A program made the translations under genes and the position numbers. Of a stretch of 22,500 nt of DNA, positions 1-9,931 are shown piece after piece. This DNA comes from Monoplex corrugatus (lineage: Eukaryota > Mollusca > Gastropoda > Littorinimorpha > Ranellidae). The notes beneath the pieces were generated by a model that saw nothing but the letters and a program-made list of their open reading frames with translations, was not told where the DNA came from and ran no database searches. The first letter of the stretch is position 1. Every line of letters begins with the position of its first letter. The DNA is taken from assembly GCA_030674185.1 (NCBI GenBank), contig JAPXFY010000012.1, positions 2,282,374-2,304,873 of the forward strand, read 5' to 3'.

Positions 1-1590
1 CCTCATAACACCTGACGTACCATACATCACACACCTCATAACACCTGACGTACATTACATTACACACCTCATAACACCTGACGTACATTACATCACACAC
101 CTCATAACACCTGACGTACCATACATCACACACCTCATAACACCTGACGTACATTACATCACACACCTCATAACACCTGACGTACATTACATCACACACC
201 TCATAACACCTGACGTACACTACATCACACACCTCATAACACCTGACGTACATTACATCACACACCTCATAACACCTGAGGTACATTACATCACACACTA
301 TAAACCTGACATAACACACCCATCGACGTACATTACATCACACACCTCATAACACCTGACGTACATTACATCACACACACCTCATAACACCTGACGTACG
401 TACATTACATCACACACCTCATAACACCTGACGTACATTACATCACACACCTCATAACACCTGACTTACATCACATACATAACACGTACACCTCATAACA
501 CTCATAACTGACGTACATTACATCACACACCTCATAACACCTGACGTACATTACATCACACAACTCATAACACCTGACGTACCATACATCACACACCTCA
601 TAACACCTGACGTACCATACATCACACACCTCATAACATCTGACGTACCATACATCACACACCTCATAACATATGATTACATCAGACAGGTGATAACACC
701 TGACGTACCATACATCACACACCTCGTAACACCTGACGTACATACATCACACACCTCGTAACACCTGACGTACCATACATCACACACCTCATAACACCTG
801 ACGTACCATACATCACACACCTCATAACACCTGACGTACCATACATCACACACCTCATAACATATGATGTACATCAGACAGGTGATAACACCTGACGTAC
901 CATACATCACACACCTCGTAACACCTGACGTACCATACATCACACACCTCATAACATATGATGTACATCAGACACGTGATAACACCTGACGTACCATACA
1001 TCACACACCTCATAACACCTGACGTACCATACATCACACACCTCATAACACCTGACGTACCATACATCACACACCTCGTAACACCTGACGTACCATACAT
1101 CACACACCTCATAACATATGATGTACATCAGACAGGTGATAACACCTGACGTACCATACATCACACACCTCATAACACCTGACGTACCATACATCACACA
1201 CCTCATAACACCTGACGTACCATACATCACACAACCTCATAACACCTGACGTACCATACATCACACACCTCATAACACCTGACGTACCATACATCACACA
1301 CCTCATAACACCTGACGTACCATACATCACACACACCTCATAACACCTGACGTACCATACATCACACACCTCATAACAATGACGTACATACATCACAACA
1401 CCTCATAACATATGTGTACATCAGACAGTATAACACCTGACGTACCATACATCACACACCTCATAACACTGATGTACATACATCAACACGGTGATAACAC
1501 CTGACGTACGATACCATACACACATGATAACACCTGACGTACATACCTTACACACGTATAACACCTGACGTACATACTCACACACTGATA
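1..1590. repeat. 33-bp minisatellite array, about 48 copies, cut by the window start
   Basis: The unit begins CCTCATAACACCTGACGTAC and continues CATACATCACACA (33 bp). Units differ by a few substitutions (ACCATACATC versus ACATTACATC). A variant unit containing ATATGATGTACATCAGACAG recurs near 670, 860, 955, 1118 and 1400, giving a loose higher-order pattern. Because 33 is a multiple of three, the minus strand stays open with an 11-residue period, but those frames overlap each other and have no gene features. Copies decay from about 1370 on, with many single-base gaps. Confidence 0.95.
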
Positions 1591-1639
1591 ACACCTGCAG
1601 ACAATGTCAGACATTGGTAACTACAACACTGCAATACAT

Positions 1640-4226
1640 CACAACTTATAACACCTATGCTAATCACACAAAAACAGACCACACTCTACATGGAGTCCTT
1701 GTTGTTTACATCACACTGTATAACACATAGCTATCTACCAATGTAACAGACCACACCTACAGGAGTCCTTGTTGTTTTACATCACACTGTATAAACACAT
1801 AGCTATCACACATGTAACAGACCACACCAACATGAGTCCTTGTTGTTTTACATCACATTGTATAACACATAGCTATCACACATGAACAGACCACACCTAC
1901 ATGGAGTCCTTGTTGTTTTACATCACACTGTATAAACACATAGCTATCACACATAAACAGACCACACCTACATGGAGTCCTTGTTGTTTTACATCACACT
2001 GTATAACACATAGCTATACACACATGTAACAGACCACACTACATGGAGTCCTTGTTGTTTTACCATCACATGTATAACACACATAGCTATCACACATGAA
2101 CAGACCACACCTACATGGAGTCCTTGTTGTTTTACATCACACTGTATAACACATAGCTATCACACATGTAACAGACCACACCTACATGGAGTCCTTGTTG
2201 TTTTACATCACATTGTATAACACATAGCTATCACACATGTACAGACCACACCTACATGGAGTCCTTGTTGTTTTACATCATACTGTATAACACATAGCTA
2301 TCACACATGTAACAGACCACACCTACATGGAGTCCTTGTTGTTTTACATCACACTGTATAACACATAGCTATCACATGTAACAGACCACACCTACATGGA
2401 GTCCTTCTTGTTTTACATCACACTGTATAACACATAGCTATCACACATGACACAGACCACACCTACATGGAGTCCTTGTTTTACATCACACTGTATAACA
2501 CATAGCTATCACATGTAACAGACCACACCTACATGAGTCCTTGTTGTTTTACATCACACTGTATAACACATAGCTATCACACATGTACACAACACACCTA
2601 CATGAGTCCTTGTTGTTTTACATCACACGTATAACACATAGCTTCACACATGTAACAGATCACACCTACATGGAGTCCTTGTGTATTACATCACACTGTA
2701 TAACACATAGCTATCACATGTAACAGACCACACCTACATGGAGTCCTTGTTGTTTTACATCACACTGTATAACACATAGCTATCACACATGTAACAGACC
2801 ACACCTACATGGAGTCCTTGTTGTTTTACATCACTACTGTATAACACATAGCTATACACATGTAACAGACCACACCTACATGGAGTCTTGTTGTTTACAT
2901 CACACTGTATAACACATAGCTATCACACATGTAACAGACCACACCTACATGGAGTCCTTGTTGTTTTACATCACACTGTATAACACATAGCTATCACACA
3001 TGACAGACCACACCTACATGGAGTCCTTGTTGTTTTACATCACACTGTATAACACATAGCTATCACATGAAACAGACCACACCTACATGGAGTCCTTGTT
3101 GTTTTACATCACACTGTATAACACATAGCTATCACACATGAAAACAGACCACACCTACATGGAGTCCTTGTTGTTTTACATCACACTGTATAACACATAG
3201 CTATCACACATGTAACAGACCACACCTACATGGAGTCCTTGTTGTTTTACATCACACTGTATAACACATAGCTATCACATGAAACAGACCACACCTACAT
3301 GGAGTCCTTGTTGTTTTACATCACACTGTATAACACATAGCTATCACACATGTAACAGACCACACCTACATGGAGTCCTTGTTGTTTTACATCACACTGT
3401 ATAACACATAGCTATCACACATGAACAGACCACACCTACATGGAGTCCTTGTTGTTTTACATCACACTGTATAACACATAGCTATCACATGAAACAGACC
3501 ACACCTACATGGAGTCCTTGTTGTTTTACATCACACTGTATAACACATAGCTATCACATGTAACAGACCACACCTACATGGAGTCCTTGTTGTTTTACAT
3601 CACACTGTATAACACATAGCTATCACATTGACACAGACCACACCTACATGGAGTCCTTGTTGTTTTACATCACACTGTATAACACATAGCTATCACATGT
3701 AAACAGACCACACCTACATGGAGTCCTTGTTGTTTTACATCACACTGTATAACACATAGCTATCACAATGTAACAGACCACACCTACATGGAGTCCTTGT
3801 TGTTTTACATCACACTGTATAACACATAGCTATCACATGACACAGACCACACCTACATGGAGTCCTTGTTGTTTTACATCACACTGTATAACACATAGCT
3901 ATCACACATGTAACAGACCACACCTACATGGAGTCCTTGTTGTTTTACATCACCTGTATAACACATAGCTATCACACATGACACAGACCACACCTACATG
4001 GAGTCCTTGTTGTTTTACATCACACTGTATAACACATAGCTATCACACATGAAACAGACCACACCTACATGGAGTCCTTGTTGTTTTACATCACACTGTA
4101 TAACACATAGCTATCACACATGAAACAGACCACACCTACATGGAGTCCTTGTTGTTTTACATCACATTGTATAACACATAGCTATCACACATGTAACAGA
4201 CCACACCTACATGGAGTCCTTGTTGT
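1640..4226. repeat. 71-bp satellite array, about 36 copies
   Basis: Each unit holds the blocks ACATGGAGTCCTTGTTGTTT, TACATCACACTGTATAACAC, ATAGCTATCACACATGTAAC and AGACCACACCT. Most differences between copies are one- or two-base indels, especially around CACATG(T)AAC. The last copy ends at about 4226 before a short non-repeated stretch. The block ACATCACAC...ATAACACA also occurs in the 33-bp array to the left, so the two families are probably related. No coding potential is seen. Confidence 0.95.
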
Positions 4227-4289
4227 CTTCACAGTAACGTGGTTAATGCACTAAAGCTGGTATGATCACAGTTTTCTGTTAACATTTTG
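4227..4289. other. Short non-repetitive spacer
   Basis: This is about 63 bp between the 71-bp and 49-bp arrays. I see no gene, promoter or RNA signal in it. Confidence 0.6.
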
Positions 4290-5572
4290 TGTATGGGTCT
4301 TCATGTGGGACAGTAAGACATACTGTCCTTTTCATCTGGTGTGGTTTTCATGTGGGATAGTAACATACTGGTCCTTTATGCCTACTATCCAATGAGATCC
4401 ACACAGGTGATAAAGGACCAGTATATCTACTATCCCAACATGAAGACACAGACCAGACGATAAAGGACCAGTATGTCTGCTATCCCACATGAAGACCCAC
4501 ACACAGACAATAAAGGACCAGTATGCCTAACATCCCACATGAAGACCACACCAGGCGATAAAGGACCAGTATGTCTACTATCCCACATGAAGGCCCACAC
4601 CAGGTGATAAAGGACCAGTATGCCTACTATCCCACATGAAGACCCACACCAGGCGATAAAGGACCAGTATGCCTACATCCCACATGAAGACCCACACCAG
4701 GCGATAAAGGACCAGTATGTCTACTATCCCACATGAAGCCACACCAGGGATAAAGGACCAGTATGCCTACATCCCACATAAGACCCACACAGGTGATAAA
4801 GGACCAGTATGTACTATCCACATAAGACCACACCATGGATAGTACACATATGGTCCTTTATCGTCTGGTTGAGGTCTTCATGTGGGATAGTACATGTATA
4901 CATACTGATCCTTTGTCGCCTGGTGGTCTTCATGTGGGATAGTAGACATACTGTCTTTATCCTGGTGTGGGTCTTCATGTGGGATATTAGTCATACTGGT
5001 CCTTTATCGTCTGGTGTGGGTCTTCATGTGGGATAGTAGACATACTGGTCCTTTATCACCTGGTGTGGGTCTTCATGTGGGATAGTAGACATACTGGTCC
5101 TTTATCGTCTGGTGTGGGTCTTCATGTGGGATAGTAGGTATACTGGTCGTTTATCACCTGGTGTGGTTCTTCATGTGGGATAGTAGGCCTACTGGTCCTT
5201 TATCGCCTGGTGTGGGTCTCCATGTGGGATAGTAGGCATACTGGTCCTTTATCGTCTGGTGTGGGTCTTCATGTGGGATAGTAGGCCTACTGGTCCTTTA
5301 TCGTCTGGTGTGGGTCTTCATGTGGGATAGTAGACATATTGGTCCTTTATCACCTGGTGTGGGTCTTCATGTGGGATAGTAGGCCTACTGGTCCTTTATC
5401 GTCTGGTGTGGGTCTCCATGTGGGATAGTAGGCATACTGGTCCTTTATCGTCTGGTGTGGGTCTTCATGTGGGATAGTAGGCATACTGGTCCTTTATCGC
5501 CTGGTGTGGGTCTTCATGTGGGATAGTAGACATACTGGTCCTTTATCACCTGGTGTGGGTCTTCGTGTGGGA
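4290..5572. repeat. 49-bp satellite array with internally inverted block
   Basis: The unit contains GTGTGGGTCTTCATGTGGGA, TAGTAGACATACTGGTCCTT and TATCGTCTG (49 bp), about 26 copies. Two units run forward (4290-4379), then about nine run in reverse complement (about 4380-4838; for example GATAAAGGACCAGTATG), then about fifteen run forward to 5572. The inverted block meets the forward block near 4838 with almost no spacer. Reverse units carry more small indels than the forward units right of 5000. Confidence 0.93.
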
Positions 5573-5746
5573 TACAAAACTGATCCTGTAGACATATTTT
5601 ATTACACAGACGTTGCAGGGGAGGGAGTATTGTGCCCCTGTGTTCTGATTCCGCTGGTTCCTCTTGTGCTGACTAGCAGCTGTCTCTGTACTGCGCTGAG
5701 TGTGTTGAGGGCAACGTCTTCCCTGTTGATGGTGTTGATGCCACAA

Positions 5747-5747
<1 letters not shown>
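5573..5747 (-). other. Unique block with a possible terminal exon and poly(A) signal
   Basis: This 175-bp block is GC-richer and not repetitive, and it stands between a satellite and a CA tract. On the minus strand a frame runs from the (TG)n tract to a TAA at 5604-5602, with residues such as INREDVALNTLSAVQRQLL and ending PATSV. T-S-V at the C-terminus would fit a class I PDZ ligand, as many iGluR tails have. AATAAA lies at 5603-5598, overlapping the stop. A usable acceptor could be the AG directly after the TG tract. Against this, splicing exon C straight to it would give a receptor without the rest of S2 and without M4. It could be a short-isoform exon, a remnant of another gene or chance. 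Confidence 0.22.
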
Positions 5748-5835
<88 letters not shown>

Positions 5836-5918
5836 AAACACACACAGAGAAACACACACACACATACACAGAAACACACACACACTCTCTCTCTCTCACA
5901 AATACACACACACACACA

Positions 5919-5949
<31 letters not shown>

Positions 5950-5995
5950 TCACACACACACTCATACACAAATACACATATACACACAGGAGCAC
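5748..5995. repeat. Compound CA / CT microsatellite
   Basis: A pure (CA) run of about 42 units (5749-5832) is followed by interrupted CA with CAGAGAAA motifs, then two CT-rich blocks (about 5884-5897 and 5918-5952) and more CA. On the transcribed minus strand it is a long TG run followed in the 3' direction by AG, close to the possible exon at 5602-5747. Confidence 0.97.
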
Positions 5996-6010
5996 ACATC
6001 ACTCACGCAA

Positions 6011-6030
6011 CCCCTCCCACCCACCCACCC
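6011..6030 (-). other. G-quadruplex motif just after the M3-exon donor
   Basis: On the minus strand there are five consecutive G-tracts (GGG, GGG, GGG, GGG, GGGG) separated by single T, T, T and A bases. Single-base loops favour a very stable parallel quadruplex. It starts only a few bases inside the intron after the exon C donor. G-triplets there are also typical intronic splicing enhancers. Confidence 0.7.
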
Positions 6031-6034
6031 TCAC

Positions 6035-6285
6035 ACAAACCCGAGCGTTCTTGAGGAAGGATTCAGTCGATCCACCAGCCATAAATCCAAAGTCTATTTC
6101 TGACTGTTTGGCCAGGTCCTCCAGTCCCGTGATCCGCACGTACTGCTCGTCCTCCAGTGGCGTGGGCCCCGCCCTCAGCATGTTGGTCAGGCTGGCCGTG
6201 TAGGTCAGGATTAGGACCACCACGAACAACCACCAGAACGATGTCACGATCCGCCCTCCTAGAGACCGGGGGGCCCGCGTGTAGC
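6035..6285 (-). CDS. iGluR exon C: pore-M3 linker, M3 and start of S2
   Basis: The acceptor is ATGACCAG|GC. The exon's first two bases complete the Gly codon split by the preceding intron. The next residues, YTRAPRSLGGRIV, align one to one with the AMPA receptor linker (CDISPRSLSGRIV). M3 is about residues 17-37 (WWLFVVVLILTYTASLTNML). The gate motif SYTANLAAF of classical receptors appears as TYTASLTNM, so it is recognisable but divergent. ITGLEDLAKQSEIDFGF then matches the S2 beginning, and GST at residues 71-73 is the conserved Ser-Thr agonist-contact pair. The 3' end is uncertain: the frame stays open past KNAR, and I chose a donor at 6034 (GTGAGG); GTTTGT at 6040 is an alternative. About half of S2 and all of M4 are missing from the window. 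A G-rich run follows the donor on the transcribed strand. Confidence 0.88.
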
Positions 6286-6289
6286 CTGG

Positions 6290-8030
6290 TCATAGACAGT
6301 CATAGTTATAGTGATTGGCAACACAATCCATGTCATAGACAGTCATAGTTATAGTGATTGGCAACACAATCCATGTCATAGACAGTCATAGTTATAGTGA
6401 TTGGCAACACAATCCATGTCATAGACAGTCATAGTTATAGTGATTGGCAACACAATCCATGTCATAGACAGTCATAGTTATAGTGATTGGCAACACAATC
6501 CATGTCTTAGACAGTCATAGTTATAGTGATTGACAACACAATCCATGTCATAGATATAGTTATAGTGATTGGCAACACAATCCATGTCATAGACAGTCAT
6601 AGTTATAGTGATTGGCAACACACCGAACGTCATAGACAGTCATAGTTATAGTGATTGGCAACACAATCCATGTCATAGACAGTCATAGTTATAGTGATTG
6701 GCAACACAATCCATGTCATAGACAGTCATAGTTATAGTGATTGGCAACACAATCCATGTCATAGACAGTCATAGTTATAGTGATTGGTAACACAATCCAT
6801 GTCATAGACAGTCATAGTTATAGTGATTGGTAACACAATCCATGTCATAGACAGTCATAGTTATAGTGATTGGCAACACAATCCATGTCATAGACAGTCA
6901 TAGTTATAGTGATTGGCAACACAATCCATGTCATAGACAGTCATAGTTACTGTGATTGGCATCACATCAAACGTCATAGACAGTCATAGTTACTGTAATT
7001 GACAACACACCAAACGTCATAGACAGTAAAATTTACTGTGATTGGCAACATAACGAACGTCATAGACAGTCATAGTTACTGTGATTGGCAACACACCAAA
7101 CGTCATAGACAGTCATAGTTACTGTGATTGGCAACATAACGAACGTCATAAACAGTCATAGTTACTGTGATTGGCAACACACCAAACGTCATAGACAGTC
7201 ATAGTTAAAGTGATTGGCAACACACCAAACGTCATAGACAGTCATAGTTATAGTGATTGGCAACACACCAAACGTCATAGACAGTCATAGTTATAGTGAT
7301 TGGCAACACACCAAACGTCATAGACAGTCATAGTTACTGTGATTGGCAACACTCCAAATGTCATACAGTCATAGCTACTGTGATTGGCAACACACCAAAC
7401 GTCATAGACAGTCATAGTTACTGTGATTGGCAACACACCAAACGTCATAGACAGTCATAGTTACTGTGATTGGCAACACACCAAACGTCATAGACAGTCA
7501 TAGCTGCTGTGATTGGCAACATAACGAACGTCATAGACAGTCATAGTTACTGTGATTGGCAACACACCGAACGTCATAGACAGTCATAGCTACTGTGATT
7601 GGCAACACACCGAACGTCATAGACAGTCATAGTTACTGTGATTGGCAACACACCAAACGTCATAGACAGTCATAGTTACTGTGATTGGCAACACACCAAA
7701 CGTCATAGACAGTCATAGCTACTGTGATTGGCAACACACCAAACGTCATAGACAGTCATAGTTACTGTGATTGGCAACACACCCAAACGTCATAGACAGT
7801 CATAGCTGCTGTGATTGGCAACACACCAAACGTCATAGACAGTCATAGTTACTGTGATTGGCAACACACCAAACGTCATAGACAGTCATAGTTACTGTGA
7901 TTGACAACACACCGAACGTCATAGACAGTCATAGCTACTGTGATTGGCAACACACCGAACGTCATAGACAGTCATAGCTGCTGTGATTGGCAACGTAACG
8001 AACGTCATAGACAGTCATAGCTGCTATGAT
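6290..8030. repeat. 43-bp minisatellite array, about 40 copies, abutting the M3-exon acceptor
   Basis: The unit core is CATAGACAGTCATAGTTA, then (TA)GTGATTGGCAACACA, then a variable end. Two subfamilies are sorted by position: units ending ATCCATGT (6290 to about 6950) and units ending CCAAACGT, CCGAACGT or TAACGAACGT (about 6960-8020). The array begins at 6290, four bases from the first exon base, so the branch-point and 3' splice-site region of the intron is made of array sequence. Each unit has a CCAAT pentamer on the minus strand. Confidence 0.95.
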
Positions 8031-8055
8031 TGATTACACATTACATGTCACACAT

Positions 8056-8303
8056 AGTGATAGTCATTGTGATTGGCAAGGACATTTATAGGCCATTTTA
8101 TGAGGAATTAGAACACCTGGTCACAACAGGAAAGCTGGAGGGAAAGAGAGCACCAGGTAGACTCAGGGAGAAAATATTGGATGGACTTGTAGAGTGGCTG
8201 ATGACAGAGAGGGTGGAAGATGTGCTTGCAGCAACAAGGGATAGATACATATGGAGGGCCATGATCGCCAACGCCATGTGGCAAGGCACTTGATGATGAT
8301 GAG
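8056..8303 (+). mobile_element. Non-LTR retrotransposon (LINE) ORF2 C-terminal fragment
   Basis: An open frame to a TGA at 8291-8293 encodes a basic segment with KLEGKRAPGRLREKILDG, then VEWLMTER and RDRYIWRAMIANAMWQGT. The order G-K-R-x-x-G-R, a W-centred block and R-D-R-x-x-W-R-x-M-I-A-N near the stop is the usual extreme C-terminus of LINE reverse transcriptases in invertebrates. A short TGATGATGATGAG follows the last codons, like the simple-repeat tails of some LINEs. The reverse transcriptase and endonuclease domains are absent, as expected for a 5'-truncated insertion. It interrupts the end of the 43-bp array inside the receptor intron, opposite in strand to the gene. The clade (RTE, Jockey or CR1-like) cannot be set from this fragment. 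Confidence 0.65.
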
Positions 8304-8790
8304 AGTGAAGTGACCTGTGGACAAACCTCACTGTCACCACGACCTGACAGATATAACTATGTATGATATATATGGACAAGGACACAGTCCAGTCACCAAG
8401 GTACAAACCTCACTGTACACAATGGATGGCTAAACACCACTGTCACCACGACCTGACAGATATAACTATGCATGATATATATGGACAAGGACACAGTCCA
8501 GTCACCAAGGTACAAACACCACTGTCACCACGACCTGACAGATATAACTATGCATGATATATATGGACAAGGACACAGTCCAGTCACCAAGGTACAAACA
8601 CCACTGTCACCACGACCTGACAGATATAACTATGCATGATATATATGGACAAGGACACAGTCCAGTCACCAAGGTACAAACACCACTGTCACCACGACCT
8701 GACAGATATAACTATGCATGATATATATGGACAAGGACACAGTCCAGTCACCAAGGTACAAACCTCACTGTACACAATAGATGGCTAAAG
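8304..8790. repeat. 82-bp tandem repeat, about 5 copies
   Basis: Near-identical units contain CACCACGACCTGACAGATAT, AACTATGCATGATATATATG and GACAAGGACACAGTCCAGTC. The first and last units carry an extra block (TCACTGTACACAAT.GATGGCT), giving about 107 bp, so the 82-bp form looks like an internally deleted version that was then amplified. Confidence 0.9.
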
Positions 8791-9069
8791 CACCAACGTC
8801 ACTAAGACACGACACACATCAATATTCCTGATATGCATGAATAAGAACAACCCTTACGATACAAACCTTACGATACAATATAATGACTAAATTACCTTTC
8901 TTACCAAGACACGACATATATCAACATTCATGACCCTATGGACAGGGCACAATGCAATGGTCTGTGGTACAAACATAACTACAAACAATGGACACCTAAA
9001 GCGCAATTCTCTCAAAGTCACGTCAGATAATTATGTCTGTTCATGATATGTATGGACATGGACAGAATC
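8791..9069. repeat. Diverged copies of the 82/107-bp repeat
   Basis: Recognisable but decayed units: CCAAGACACGACATATATCA, CATTCATGACCCTATGGACA and GGTACAAACATAACTACAAA align with parts of the neighbouring units on both sides. No gene is seen. Confidence 0.65.
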
Positions 9070-9430
9070 CAGTCACCTGTGGTACATCTCACTACATGTA
9101 TACATAATACATGGCTACAACACTACTGCCACCAAGTCACGTCAGATAATTATGTCTGTCCAGTCACCTGTGGTACATCTCACTACATGTATACATAATA
9201 CATGGCTACAACACTACTGCCACCAAGTCACGTAAGATAATTATGTCTGTCCAGTCACCTGTGGTACATCTCACTACATGTATACATAATACATGGCTAC
9301 AGCACTACTGCCACCAAGTCACGTCAGATAATTATGTCTGTCCAGTCACCTGTGGTACATCTCACTACATGTATACATAATACATGGCTACAGCACTACT
9401 GCCACCAAGTCACGTCAGATATGACATTGT
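9070..9430. repeat. 91-bp tandem repeat, 4 copies
   Basis: Unit starts lie at 9070, 9161, 9252 and 9343, an exact 91-bp period. Blocks include CAGTCACCTGTGGTACATCT, CACTACATGTATACATAATA and CCACCAAGTCACGTCAGATA. The order of motifs matches the 82/107-bp family, so it is probably a second local amplification of the same ancestral unit. Confidence 0.92.
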
Positions 9431-9592
9431 ATGGTCAGGTATAAAAGTGACTCAATTTGCCACATCAGACAGCTAAACACCAACCAGATCGTGAGCATGC
9501 ACACGAAAAACTATATTGCCATGCCAAGTGAGGATGAGAGACAAGTATTGATGTAGTTGACAGATTTATATTATTTGTGTAGAGTGGACTGT
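9431..9592. other. Low-copy intron sequence, partly related to the exon-edge repeat
   Basis: GACTCAATTTGCCACATCAGA at its start resembles the donor-side edge repeat further right (GACTTACCTTGCCACACCAA at about 12218). The rest, to about 9592, is not clearly repetitive. No coding region is supported. Confidence 0.4.
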
Positions 9593-9775
9593 CCTGACCC
9601 CACCAAAATGTATTCATTTGACCCCACCAAAATGTATTCATTTGACCGCACCAAAATGTATTCATTTGACCCACCCACCAAAAATGGATTCATTTGACCG
9701 CACCAAAATGTATTCATTTGACCCACCCACCAAAAATGTATTCATTTGACCCCACCAAAATGTATTCATTTGGGC
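9593..9775. repeat. 24-bp minisatellite derived from the pore-helix coding sequence, about 7 copies
   Basis: The unit reads CCCCACCAAAATGTATTCAT plus TTGA, with a few 27-bp variants. On the minus strand it reads M-N-T-F-W-W-G-Q in repeat, and MNTFW is exactly the start of the pore helix in exon B. The unit looks like a shortened exon-edge copy in which the pore-helix start is joined to the donor-side W-Q-G bases. Confidence 0.8.
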
Positions 9776-9931
9776 GATAAATGTTTCTGTGGGGTGATAC
9801 ACGTGTTTCTATTATACAAGTAAAACAATATCTCATTTTGCCACATAAAACATTAACACAAATTATAATGTTTATGTCATACATGTTTCTATAGATGATG
9901 TACTGATGTTTGTAATGCTGAAACATCATTC
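9776..9931. repeat. Diverged exon-edge repeat copies
   Basis: GGGCGATAAATGTTTCTGTG, CTCATTTTGCCACATAAAAC and ATGTTTCTATAGATGATGTA correspond in order to the intron and exon parts of the 87-bp unit at 12987-14256. These are decayed copies between the 24-bp and 27-bp arrays. Confidence 0.65.

Noticed and set aside
5602..5747. Confident C-terminal exon of the receptor
   Set aside because: Despite the stop, AATAAA and PDZ-like end, the rest of S2 and M4 would be missing. Kept only as a low-confidence feature.
5504..6103. Plus-strand frame rich in Thr-His repeats
   Set aside because: It is a translation of the CA microsatellite joined to satellite and to antisense of exon C.
8304..9430. CRISPR array (regular repeats)
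   Set aside because: The repeats are contiguous with no unique spacers, and the context is a eukaryotic intron.
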